Shown here piece after piece: positions 39,710-47,800 of a DNA stretch of 64,000 nucleotides. Source of the DNA: Streptomyces sp. MRC013. GTDB lineage: Bacteria > Actinomycetota > Actinomycetes > Streptomycetales > Streptomycetaceae. The position numbers and the translations under genes are program-made. Numbering within the stretch: position 1 is the stretch's first letter; each line of letters begins with the position of its first letter. The stretch covers positions 5,084,001 to 5,148,000 of the forward strand of contig NZ_CP094264.1 in assembly GCF_023614235.1 (NCBI RefSeq). The letters are read 5' to 3'. Under the pieces are notes generated by a model. The model saw nothing but the letters and a program-made list of their open reading frames with translations, was not told the DNA's origin and did not search any database.

Positions 39710-40455
39710 CACAGCGACCTTTCCAGTACGAGGGTGAGGGCGACCAGCGCCGCCAGCAGCGCCGCCGTCGCGGCGAGGAAGCGGCGGTCCACCCGCGCGT
39801 CGGGCACCAGCACCCGCAGCGTGCCGTCGTAACCGCGCCCCGCCAGCCCCGCCTGCAGCCGCGCCGCGCGGTCGAAGGCCCGTACGAACGCCGTCGCGCC
39901 CAGACCCGCGGCCGACCGCCACGCCGCGGCGCGGCTCATCGTCCCGAGCCGCGCCGCCTGCGCCTGCCGGATCCGCGCCACCGCGTCCAGCAGCAGGAAG
40001 CCGATCCGGTACATCACCAGTGCGACGTCCACCACCGGCGCCGGCACCCCGGCCCGTACGAGCCGGGGCAGCACGTCCGACACGGGCGTGGTGAACGCGA
40101 ACACCAGCAGCCCCAGCGACGCCGCCGACGTGCGCAGCAGCAGCCGGCCGGCGTGCGCCGGGCCTCCCGGAGCCAGGGCCACCAGCCCGTCCGGACCACC
40201 GACCTGCAGCAGCAGCGGCACGGCCCCCGTCACGCAGAACCCGAGCGGCAGCCGCCAGGCCCGCCACAGCCGGCGCGGCGCCACCCCGGCCGGGCCCAGC
40301 AGCACCGCCACCGCCGCCGCCGTCACCAGGACGGCGCCCGGCCACGGCGGCAGGGACACCGCGCACAGGGTCAGTCCGAAACCGAGCGCGGCCTTCTCGG
40401 CCGGATGGCGGCGGCGCCAGCGACTGCCGTGCGCCGCCGCGTCGATGGGCAGCAC
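39709..40455 (-). CDS. cbiQ: Cobalt ECF transporter transmembrane protein
   Basis: A 248-residue membrane subunit with about five hydrophobic segments and the two cytoplasmic coupling motifs of EcfT proteins: the arginine-rich ARLGTMSRA region and GLAGRGYDG, equivalent to the A-R-G boxes that touch CbiO. Start taken as GTG 40455 (VLPIDAAAHGSRWRRRHPAEKA), five bases after the cbiN stop. It couples ATP hydrolysis to the CbiMN substrate-binding unit. Confidence 0.85.
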
Positions 40456-40460
40456 CCGGG

Positions 40461-40832
40461 CTACTCCCCGGCCACTGCGGGCCCGTCGGCCCGGGTGTCG
40501 GCCCCGGCGTCCGCCGCGGCACCGGCCCGGGCACGCTCCTCGCCCTGCCGCCGGCCGCGCCGAAGCCCGAAGTAGTACGCCAGCACCCCCGCGCCGAGCG
40601 CCGCCTGCAGCGCGAACAGCGCCGACTCGACCTCCCCGGAGGGCGGTTCGTACAGCGGGGTGAACCACGGCTCGTAGTCGGGGGCGATCTCCGTGATCGC
40701 CGTCTCGGCCTGCGCGTCGGCACCCGCGAACGGCTCCTCCTTCCCCTCGCCGAGCCCCAGTGCCAGCGGCAGCACGGCCAGCGCCGCGACCGCCAGCAGA
40801 AGCAGGAGGTTGATCCTCGCGTTGCGGCTCAT
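40461..40832 (-). CDS. cbiN: Cobalt transport protein CbiN
   Basis: A 123-residue protein with two membrane helices: residues 7-26 (INLLLLLAVAALAVLPLALG) and about 70-90 (ALFALQAALGAGVLAYYFGL). The extracytoplasmic loop includes ADAQAETAITEIAPDYEPWF, the conserved CbiN segment needed for metal loading of CbiM. The C-terminal tail is charged and longer than usual. Overlaps cbiM by four bases. Confidence 0.87.
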   Translation of the reverse strand: MSRNARINLLLLLAVAALAVLPLALGLGEGKEEPFAGADAQAETAITEIAPDYEPWFTPLYEPPSGEVESALFALQAALGAGVLAYYFGLRRGRRQGEERARAGAAADAGADTRADGPAVAGE

Positions 40833-41520
40833 CGGACCGCCGCCCCCTTCGCCGCACCCGCCGCCGGGAGCACCCCGAGCCGCGCCAGCTCGCCCTTGCT
40901 GGACTGCCGCAGCAGCCGCACGACCAGTACGGTCAGCAGCCCCTCGCTGACCGCGAGCGGCACCTGCGTCAGCGCGAAGATCCCCCGAACTTCGCGAGCG
41001 CCCCCGCGAAGCCGCTGCCCGGGTCGGGGAAGGCCAGCGCCAGCTGCGCGCTCGTCACGCAGTACGTGGACAGGTCGGCGACGAACGCGCCGGAGAACAC
41101 GGCCGCCGTCAGCGGCGCGCCGGACCGGCGCAGCAGCCGGTACGCCGCGTACCCCGCCCACGGCCCGGCGACCGCCATCGAGAAGACGTTCGCGCCCAGC
41201 GTCGTGAGCCCGCCGTGCGCCAGCAGCAGCGCCTGGAACAGCAGCGTGATCGTGCCGAGCACCGCCATGACCGGCGGCCGGAACAGGACGGCGCCCAGCC
41301 CCGTACCGGTGGGATGGGAGCAGCTGCCCGTCACGGACGGGATCTTCAGCGCCGACAGGACGAACGTGAACGCCCCGGACGCGCCGAGCAGGAGCGTCGA
41401 CTCGGGGTTGGCCCGGACCTCGCGGGTCAGGGCCCGGACGCCGTGGACGACGAACGGAGCGGCCGCCAGCGTCCAGGCGACCGCGTGTTCCCGGGGCAGG
41501 AACCCCTCGGCGATATGCAT
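40829..41520 (-). pseudogene. cbiM: Cobalt-specific ECF substrate-binding protein CbiM, frameshifted
   Basis: CbiM binds Co(II) through its extreme N-terminus; MHIAEGFLP with the conserved second-position histidine is present, as is [14 protein letters not shown] [12 protein letters not shown], another ligand region. Seven hydrophobic segments follow. The frame breaks at a C5 run (40982-40986): ALAKFGG should continue [16 protein letters not shown], which is found in the next frame. Adding one base gives 230 residues, the normal length. Under cobalamin riboswitch control. Confidence 0.87.
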
Positions 41521-41539
41521 GTGGGGAAGACCCTCTCCA

Positions 41540-41745
41540 GCACCTCGTGGATGGACAACGTGCCCTGGCCGGTCTCCTGGCTGACGGGTCCTACCGCCTC
41601 GGCTCCGCCTTCCCGGACGCCGCGGTCGCCCGCGGTGGTCCAGTGGCTTCCCCGCCTCCGCGGGGGATGGGGCCGGACTTCCCGATCACAGTGGCGAGGG
41701 CCGCACCGGCTCTGCACCGGTTTCCCGTACACCAAGGCCCTGCGA
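41540..41745 (-). promoter_or_regulatory. Cobalamin (B12) riboswitch
   Basis: On the minus strand, a P1-P3 region with GGTGTACGGGAAACCGG and GCAGAGCCGGTGCGGCC near 41700-41735, GCCACTGTGATCGGGAAG around 41680, GGGGAAGCCACTGGA, GGCGGTAGGACC and the conserved B12 box AGCCAGGAGACCGGCC (41582-41567) appear in the canonical order. It ends about 20-60 bp before the cbiM start, so it should repress the cobalt transporter when cobalamin is abundant. Ends are approximate. Confidence 0.93.
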
Positions 41746-41962
41746 CAGTAGTGCGTCGACCGGCCGCCCCACAACCACGCCCGGCCCGCCCCCGCGGTGG
41801 CCGCTCGCCTCCGGCGCCGCGCGCCCCGCCGCGGGCGACGGACCCGCCGCGCGTTTGCGGCGGGCCGCGGACGCGCGGCGGCCCGCCCGGGACCCGCGGC
41901 CCCGGGCGCGTACCCGATGTGGACGAGGGCCACGGCGTTCCCCCCTTCCGGGGCGGGCCGCC

Positions 41963-42940
41963 TCAGCGGACGTCGAGGACCTCGGCCACCGGCCTGCGCG
42001 GGGTGGCGGGGACCTCGGGACCGTAGCCGAGGCGGATCACGATCTGCGGGAAGGCCGCCTCCGACAGCGGGTCGCGCACGAGCCAGCGCAGCTCCGGCCA
42101 CTCCAGGGCCTGCGAGTTGAGCGAGGTGGACAGCCCGTCCTGCGTCGCCTGGAGCAGTACGCGCTCCATGGCCTGGCCGGCCCGCAGCCAGTCCTCCGGA
42201 CCGTCGCGGCGGGTGCCCAGCACGGCGAGGCAGGGCCGCGACTCGTAGACCGCCGGTGCGGGGTCCCGGTCCCGCCGGGCGCCGGGGAAGTCCCGTACGG
42301 GCGCCCGGCCGTCGTACCTGCGGGGGCCGAGCGCGTACGACGGGATCCCCTCCGGGGCGGTGTCGTCCCGGTCCGCCGTCCACCGCGCGATCTCCCCGCG
42401 CACCTCCGGCGAGAGCTCCTCCGCGCGCTCGGCGTCCCACACGGCGGTCAGCAGGTCCTGCACCCGCCAGTCGTCCGCGAGGTCCAGGTGCGCGCCCTCG
42501 GCCCGGGCGGCTCCGCGCAGCCCGTCGAGGATCGGCCCGGGCACGGCCTCCCCGCTGAACGGCTCCCGGCTGGTGCGCCTCCGGGGGACGGCCGGGCGCA
42601 GGTCGGCGACGGCGTCGCGGTCCGGCGCCGGCACGAAGGCGACCCGGGCCAGCAGCAGCGGGTCGTCCGGGTCCGGCCGCGTCCCGATCCGCGCCTCCCA
42701 TCCGGCGTCCGCCGCGGCGACCCGCAGGTTGAACAGGGCGGCGCCGCACCCGAGGCGGAGCCCGCGCGCGGACGGGTCCGAACGGGGCATCGTGCGCGCC
42801 GGGTCCATCCGCAGGGTCAGCACCCCGCGCGCCCGTTCGTAGCGGAACCGCCACGGCTGGGCGTTGTGCATCGACGGTGCCAGTACGGCATCGGCCACCC
42901 AGGACGTCAGGGACGTCGCGTCGGGTGTAGGGGCGGTCAT
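41963..42940 (-). CDS. Acg-family nitroreductase-fold protein
   Basis: A 325-residue protein of the Acg/Rv3131 group: two tandem nitroreductase-like halves, with APSMHNAQPWRF in the first and QATQDGLSTSLNSQALEWPELR in the second. Mycobacterial relatives bind FMN and belong to the dormancy regulon. ATG at 42940 chosen because GGGAG is nine bases upstream; ATG 42949 would leave no spacing. Possible role in redox or hypoxia response. Confidence 0.82.
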   Translation of the reverse strand: MTAPTPDATSLTSWVADAVLAPSMHNAQPWRFRYERARGVLTLRMDPARTMPRSDPSARGLRLGCGAALFNLRVAAADAGWEARIGTRPDPDDPLLLARVAFVPAPDRDAVADLRPAVPRRRTSREPFSGEAVPGPILDGLRGAARAEGAHLDLADDWRVQDLLTAVWDAERAEELSPEVRGEIARWTADRDDTAPEGIPSYALGPRRYDGRAPVRDFPGARRDRDPAPAVYESRPCLAVLGTRRDGPEDWLRAGQAMERVLLQATQDGLSTSLNSQALEWPELRWLVRDPLSEAAFPQIVIRLGYGPEVPATPRRPVAEVLDVR

Positions 42941-43140
42941 CGGACCCATCTCCCGGGTGCGGTCGGCCTTCGTACGGATGGCCCTCCCATCCGATCACCC
43001 CTCCAGCCTCCCCGCACGGCGGAGCGGCCCCACAGGGCCGAGCGGGCACCCTGGGAGGGCCGAACGGCCCGTCCCCGACACCCGGTTCCGGCGGGGCGCC
43101 GCACGCGGTGCCGGCCCCCGCCGGCGGGGGCCGGCGCGCC

Positions 43141-43726
43141 TCAGGCGCCCGGGGACTCCCGCGGCGGCCGCAGCAGGTACGCCCCGGCGAGTTCGAGGAC
43201 CTCCGCCGTCGTGTAGCCGGGGTGGTCCGCCACGACGAAGTGGCGGCCGACGGCGAGCGCGAACGCCAGGGTGCTGCGCGCCTCGACCTCGTCGGGATCG
43301 GTGAGGAACGCCCCGAACACACCGCGCAGGAACCGCATGCGCTCGTCGTCGACGCGGCGCAGGCGCTCCGCCACGGCCCCGTCGCGGCGCGCCCAGAGCC
43401 GGACGGCGAGGTCGATCCGGTGCAGGTCCTCCGAGAAGGTGAGCTGCCCGACGCGCCGGAGGCGCTCGGCCGGCCCGCCCCCTCGGCGTCGACCCGGGCG
43501 AGGATCTCCCGGGTGCAGCGGCGCTCCCACACGTCGAGCATCTCGGCGAGCAGCGCGGGACGGCCGTCGAAGTAGCCGTAGAACCCGCCCTTCGTCACGC
43601 CGAGCCGGGCGGCGAGGGCCTCCACGCGGACCGCGTCGGGCCCGCCCTCGGCGAGGGCTTCGAGTCCCGCCTCGATCCAGCGGTCCCGGGGGGTGCGGGC
43701 GACGGCGGGAATCGGGCCACCTCCAT
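43141..43726 (-). pseudogene. TetR-family regulator, frameshifted
   Basis: The DNA-binding domain is clear: RDRWIEAGLEALAEGG, VRVEALAARLGVTKGGFYGYF. The ligand-binding half (QLTFSEDLHRIDLAVRLWARRD onward) lies in another frame; the break is at a C5 run (43478-43482). A second one-base correction near the N-terminus (between 43688 and 43720) is needed to connect to the only ATG (43726). With both, length is 195 residues, normal for TetR. Two palindromic operators lie just upstream, between it and a divergent membrane-protein gene it probably represses. Confidence 0.78.
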
Positions 43727-43743
43727 GCGCTGCGGACGGGTTG

Positions 43744-43782
43744 TGTACGTTACCGTACAGAAGAAATGTACGGTGCCGTACA
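43744..43782. promoter_or_regulatory. Twin TetR operators
   Basis: TGTACGGTGCCGTACA (43767-43782) is a perfect palindrome and TGTACGTTACCGTACA (43744-43759) is the same with one arm mismatch; centres are 23 bp apart, about two helical turns. They fill the divergent promoter region between the TetR gene and the DUF6463-like gene. Confidence 0.75.
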
Positions 43783-43831
43783 CAACAGGGGCGGTCCCGC
43801 GCGGGCCGCGCCGGGGGAGGGATCCGACACG

Positions 43832-44251
43832 ATGGCATCGGAAAGAAGACTGCTCCGCTGGGCGGGCGGGATCATGTGCGTGCTGGGGGCGGGCCACCTG
43901 GCCCTGCTGGTGCTCCTCGCCCGGGAGAGCGTGGCCGGCTGGGCGGAGCGCGGGGTGTGGGCGGCCGTCCCGCTCCTGGAGGGCGCAGGCGGGCCGACGG
44001 TGGAGTCCCTGCGCAACGAGGGCGCCTTCTGGGCCGGTCCGGGATCGTTCTCCGTACCCCTGGTCCTGCTGGGCTGCCTGGTGCGGCACCTCGCCGGGCG
44101 CGGGGTCGCCGTGCCCGCCTGGACCGGCTGGGGGATCGCCGCCTGGTGCCTGCTGGGCGGCGTCCTCCTGGTGCCGTCGCCGTTCTTCGTCGGCGCCGTC
44201 GCCGGGTTGCTCGTCGTGCTGGCCGCGCGCCGGCGGACGGCGGCTCAGTAG
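43832..44251 (+). CDS. DUF6463-like membrane protein
   Basis: A 139-residue integral membrane protein with four hydrophobic helices (MCVLGAGHLALLVLL, about 75-95, GWGIAAWCLLGGVLLVP, VGAVAGLLVVLAARR). GHLALL and the glycine-proline-rich loop FWAGPGSFSVPLVLLG fit the small DUF6463 group commonly paired with TetR regulators. GGGGGAGGG precedes the ATG. It ends by overlapping the convergent aminopropyltransferase by seven bases. Confidence 0.7.
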   Translation: MASERRLLRWAGGIMCVLGAGHLALLVLLARESVAGWAERGVWAAVPLLEGAGGPTVESLRNEGAFWAGPGSFSVPLVLLGCLVRHLAGRGVAVPAWTGWGIAAWCLLGGVLLVPSPFFVGAVAGLLVVLAARRRTAAQ

Positions 44252-45849
44252 TCCTGCCACTCGTGGCGGGTGTACTCCAGGACCGCCGGGTCCATGAGGG
44301 TGCTGGCGCGGACGTCCCGGGGGCGGCGGTCCACGGGGAAGACCGTGGCGGCCCTCAGGACCGCGTCGTCGAGGAAGCGCAGGCGCGGCGCGTCGGCGGC
44401 GAGGCGCAGGGCCGGGGGAGGGCCGCCGGGGCCGGGCGAGGCGAGGACGAAGCCCCAGTTCCCGAAGCTCGGCACGTCCACCTGGTAGGCGGTCGTCGCG
44501 TACCCGGCCTCCCGGACCGTGGCGGCGATCGACCAGTACGACCTGGGTGCGAAGAACGGGGACCCGGCCTGCACCACCACCCGGCTGTCGGGCTTCAGGA
44601 CGTGGGCGAGGAGGTGGTAGAACTCGACGCTGTACAGCTTGGCCAGCGCGGCCGTGTCCGGGTCGGGGAAGTCGACGACGACCGCGTCGTACCGGCGCCC
44701 CGCGTCCCGCAGCCAGGTGAACGCGTCCGCGTTGACGACCGTGACGCGCCGGTCGGCCAGGGCGCGCCCGTTGAGCTCGACCAGCGGGCCGAACGTCCGG
44801 GCCAGCCGGGTCACCGCCGGGTCCAGGTCGACGAGCGTCACCTCCTCCACGTCGTCGTAGCGCAGCACCTCCCGCAGCGCCAGCGCGTCGCCGCCGCCCA
44901 GCACCAGCACGGAGGACCGCCTCCCCGCCAGCGCGGGGTGGACCAGCGACTCGTGGTACCGGTACTCGTCGACCGACGAGAACTGCAGGTCCCCGTTGAG
45001 GAACAGGCGCGTGTCGGGCGCCCCCGTGAAGGCGGTGGAGCGGGTGACGACGATCTCCTGGTACGGGGTGGTCTCGGCGTAGACGACCGGATCCCGGTAC
45101 AGCTGCTGCCGCGCCGTCACCTCGATCTCGTCGGCCAGGACGTACACCGCGGCGAGCACCGCCAGGACCGCCGCGACGCCGCCCAGCAGGCAGGTGCGGA
45201 CGACCCGCCTCGTCTCCCGGCGGAAGATCCACAGGACGACCCCGCCCCCGGCGACGGCGTTGACCGCGCCCACCACCAGCGCGCCCTTCAACTGCCCGAA
45301 GACGGGCAGGAGCAGCAGCGGGAAGCACAGCCCGCCGACGAGCGCGCCCACGTAGTCCGCGGCGAACAGGTCCGCGACGGCGCCGCCCGCCTCCTGCCGC
45401 CTGATCCGCTGGAGCATCGTCATCAGCAGCGGGATCTCCGCGCCGATCAGCAGGCCCACCACGAACGAGGCGACCACCATGGCGGGCGTGTAGACCCGCA
45501 GCCAGGAGAACGCCGCGTACAGCAGGAGCACCGACAGGCCGCCGACGAGCCCGAGGAGCAGTTCGACGAGGGCGAACGCCCCGACCGCCCGCCGCCGGAG
45601 CGGTTTGGCGGCGAGGGACCCGACCCCCATCGAGAAGACCATGACGGAGATGACCACGGAGGTCTGCATCACGGAGTTGCCGATGAGGTAGCTGCCCAGC
45701 GCGGTCAGCGCCAGCTCGTAGACCAGGCCGCAGGCCGCGCAGACGAACACCGCGAGGAGCAGCAGCACCCGGGTCCCCCGCGAGTGGCGGGGGGCCGCCG
45801 GGGCGGGGGCGTCCGGAGCCGTGGTGTCCGGGGCGGTGACGGTGCTCAT
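44245..45849 (-). CDS. speE: Membrane-bound polyamine aminopropyltransferase (spermidine synthase-like)
   Basis: A 534-residue fusion: seven hydrophobic segments in the first 230 residues (spermine synthase-like membrane domain) followed by a soluble aminopropyltransferase with VLVLGGGDALALREVLRYDDVEEVTLVDLDP and the catalytic-loop VVVDFPDPD. Such membrane-anchored forms are common in actinobacteria; their substrate is not always spermidine. Last gene of the DUF2617-DUF4247-DUF350 operon. Confidence 0.85.
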   Translation of the reverse strand: MSTVTAPDTTAPDAPAPAAPRHSRGTRVLLLLAVFVCAACGLVYELALTALGSYLIGNSVMQTSVVISVMVFSMGVGSLAAKPLRRRAVGAFALVELLLGLVGGLSVLLLYAAFSWLRVYTPAMVVASFVVGLLIGAEIPLLMTMLQRIRRQEAGGAVADLFAADYVGALVGGLCFPLLLLPVFGQLKGALVVGAVNAVAGGGVVLWIFRRETRRVVRTCLLGGVAAVLAVLAAVYVLADEIEVTARQQLYRDPVVYAETTPYQEIVVTRSTAFTGAPDTRLFLNGDLQFSSVDEYRYHESLVHPALAGRRSSVLVLGGGDALALREVLRYDDVEEVTLVDLDPAVTRLARTFGPLVELNGRALADRRVTVVNADAFTWLRDAGRRYDAVVVDFPDPDTAALAKLYSVEFYHLLAHVLKPDSRVVVQAGSPFFAPRSYWSIAATVREAGYATTAYQVDVPSFGNWGFVLASPGPGGPPPALRLAADAPRLRFLDDAVLRAATVFPVDRRPRDVRASTLMDPAVLEYTRHEWQDY

Positions 45850-45857
45850 GGGAGGGG

Positions 45858-46295
45858 TCAGGAGACCGCGGCGCCGACCATGAAGGCCGTACCGAGGTAC
45901 ATGGCGGCCTGGACCCAGGCGGCGGGGTGGGCGCTGGTGCCGTTATCGTCGAGGACCGCGGCGCCGAGCCGGCCCGGCGTGAGCAGGCCGATGAGGAGGG
46001 AGATCAGGGTCATCACGACGACGCCGGCCAGCCCGTACAGCAGGGTGCTGAGCAGGCCGTAGCCGAGTCCGAGCTCCGACTCGCTGGCGCGGATGGACGC
46101 CTCGATGACCAGCCCGACGGCGATCATCTGGCCGGCGAGGAGCACCGCGGCGCCCCGGTTGCGCTCGGTCCACACGACGTGGAACAGCTTTCCGGGGGTC
46201 ACCAGGTCGAGCGCGACGAAGCCGGCCACCATCACGACGAAGCCGGTCAGGCCGTAGAGGACGGCGGTACAGGCCGACTCGAAGATCTCTGCCAC
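45858..46295 (-). CDS. DUF350 membrane protein
   Basis: A 145-residue protein with four helices arranged as an internal repeat: TAVLYGLTGFVVMVAGFVALDLVTPGKL and LLYGLAGVVVMTLISLLIGLLTPGRL are clearly related copies, each ending TPG. This is the DUF350 (UPF0719) family. GTG start with AAAGG eight bases upstream. Function unknown; consistently next to aminopropyltransferases. Confidence 0.83.
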   Translation of the reverse strand: MAEIFESACTAVLYGLTGFVVMVAGFVALDLVTPGKLFHVVWTERNRGAAVLLAGQMIAVGLVIEASIRASESELGLGYGLLSTLLYGLAGVVVMTLISLLIGLLTPGRLGAAVLDDNGTSAHPAAWVQAAMYLGTAFMVGAAVS

Positions 46296-46356
46296 GGGGA
46301 TGCCTTTCGGGGAGGTCGTCGGGAAATCGTGGGCGGGACGGGCGCCGGGCGCCCGG

Positions 46357-46758
46357 TCACTTGCCGGAGCCGGGGCCCCCGCCGCGGAAACTCGCGTTGT
46401 CCGGATCCGGCCACACCGTCCGGAGGTGCGACTTCCACCGCCGGTACCCCGTGCGGTAGTCCGCGACCTCGATGCGGCTGCCCGCCAGGTACGGGCTGAC
46501 GGCGACGATGTCGTCGCGGTAGCGCAGGAAGACCCGGCCCCCGGAGACCAGCCGGTCCGTGGCCCTGGAGTGCCCGTGGATCTCGTCGGCGACCTCCGAC
46601 GGGCGGTCCGTGCGGTCGACGTGGTCGGAGCCGCTGCGCGTGTACTGCCCGCGGATCCAGGAGGACGGCACGGGGTTGCCGTCGTCCGGATCGTCGCCGC
46701 AGCCGGCAAGGGCGACCCCGGCGAGCAGCAGCGCGGTGATGCGTCGGGCGGTTCTCAT
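46357..46758 (-). CDS. DUF4247 lipoprotein
   Basis: A 133-residue protein with a lipoprotein signal: a basic N-terminus, hydrophobic core and lipobox LAGC at residues 17-20. The mature part contains RGQYTRSG, DRLVSGGRVFLRYRDDIVAV and SRIEVADYRTGYRRWKSHL as in DUF4247. Overlaps the DUF2617 stop by four bases. Presumably anchored on the outer face of the membrane. Confidence 0.82.
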   Translation of the reverse strand: MRTARRITALLLAGVALAGCGDDPDDGNPVPSSWIRGQYTRSGSDHVDRTDRPSEVADEIHGHSRATDRLVSGGRVFLRYRDDIVAVSPYLAGSRIEVADYRTGYRRWKSHLRTVWPDPDNASFRGGGPGSGK

Positions 46759-47249
46759 CGGGCCTCCAGCCGGGTGTGGGTCGTCACGATCCGGCGGCTT
46801 CTCGGGTACGTGTGCCAGGTGCGCCAGGCCAGCCCCGCGCCGTCCCGCTCCACGACCAGCGCGGTGACGGCGTCGGCGGAGCCGGGGAAGACCCCGTAGA
46901 GAGCCCCCGGGTGGGCGTCCGCCAGGTCGCGGACCCGGGCCACCTCGGTGCCGAACCCGCAGCCGGGGTGCTCGTCCACGCGGGCGCCGAAGGAGTAGCG
47001 CCAGCCGTCGAAGTCGTGGACCGCGGCGTCCGGCAGACCGCCCCGGACGCCGGGCAGGCAGGCGACGGTCTCGCGGACCGGTCCCGCGCACACCTGGTGG
47101 GACGCGCCCAGCAGCCGGAGCTGCACCTCGAACCCGCCGACCGTCAGCTCGCGCACGGCGAGGGCGCCGAGGACGGGGTGGTCCAGGGCGAACGACAACT
47201 GGTCGGCGTCGGTGTCCAGGTACGGCGCGTCCAGGGTTATGCCGTTCAA
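46755..47249 (-). CDS. DUF2617 protein
   Basis: A protein of about 164 residues with the DUF2617 features LDTDADQLSFALDHPVLGALAVRELTVGG and a C-terminal LAWRTWHTYPRSRRIVTTHTRL, ending in the tryptophan-histidine-tyrosine segment typical of the family. The start is unclear: TTG 47249 (LNGITLDAPY) fits the family length; GTG 47297 would add 16 residues. First gene of the polyamine-type operon. Confidence 0.72.
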   Translation of the reverse strand: MNGITLDAPYLDTDADQLSFALDHPVLGALAVRELTVGGFEVQLRLLGASHQVCAGPVRETVACLPGVRGGLPDAAVHDFDGWRYSFGARVDEHPGCGFGTEVARVRDLADAHPGALYGVFPGSADAVTALVVERDGAGLAWRTWHTYPRSRRIVTTHTRLEAR

Positions 47250-47800
47250 TGATCCCCCGGGAAGCCGTACCTGCAGCGAGCGCCGCGAGTATTGCACAGG
47301 CCGCGGCGCGGGCCGCGGCCGGGAGGGGCGGGGCCGGGCCGGACGGGGCGAGGGGGCCGGGCCGGCCCTCCCCTCCCCGGCGCGGGCCGGGGCGCCCCGC
47401 CGCACGCGGCCCCCGCGACCGGCCGGCCCGGCCCCCGGCCGGGTCCGTCGGGCCCGTCGGCGCCCCCGGCGGGGGTCCCGGCCCCCGAGGGGCACCGAGG
47501 GGGACAAGGGTTTTCCCCGTATCCACGTCATGGCTTGTTTCCCTACTGTCTCCCGCACGGTCGTTCCCCCTTCCTGACGCGTAACTGTCAGGTGCATGCA
47601 GCCCCATGCGTGTGACCCCGGGGGGACTCCGGGACGGCCTCGACGACGAGGCCGTCGCGCCGGCGGCGGCGCGGGGGTGCATCCGGCCCCGAGGGCTGTG
47701 GAGGTGCCCCACAGACAGCCACAGTCCTGCGCCGCCGTCCGTGCGCCGCACCGCCAGCGGCTCCGGAAGCCGCCGGAGCCGCCCCCTGAAGGGGAACACC
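47250..47800. other. Divergent intergenic region
   Basis: No gene supported. It should contain the promoters of the DUF2617 operon (minus) and the subtilase gene (plus). 47500-47600 is AT-richer than the rest. The long alanine/arginine/proline frames here lack start sites or conserved features. Confidence 0.5.
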
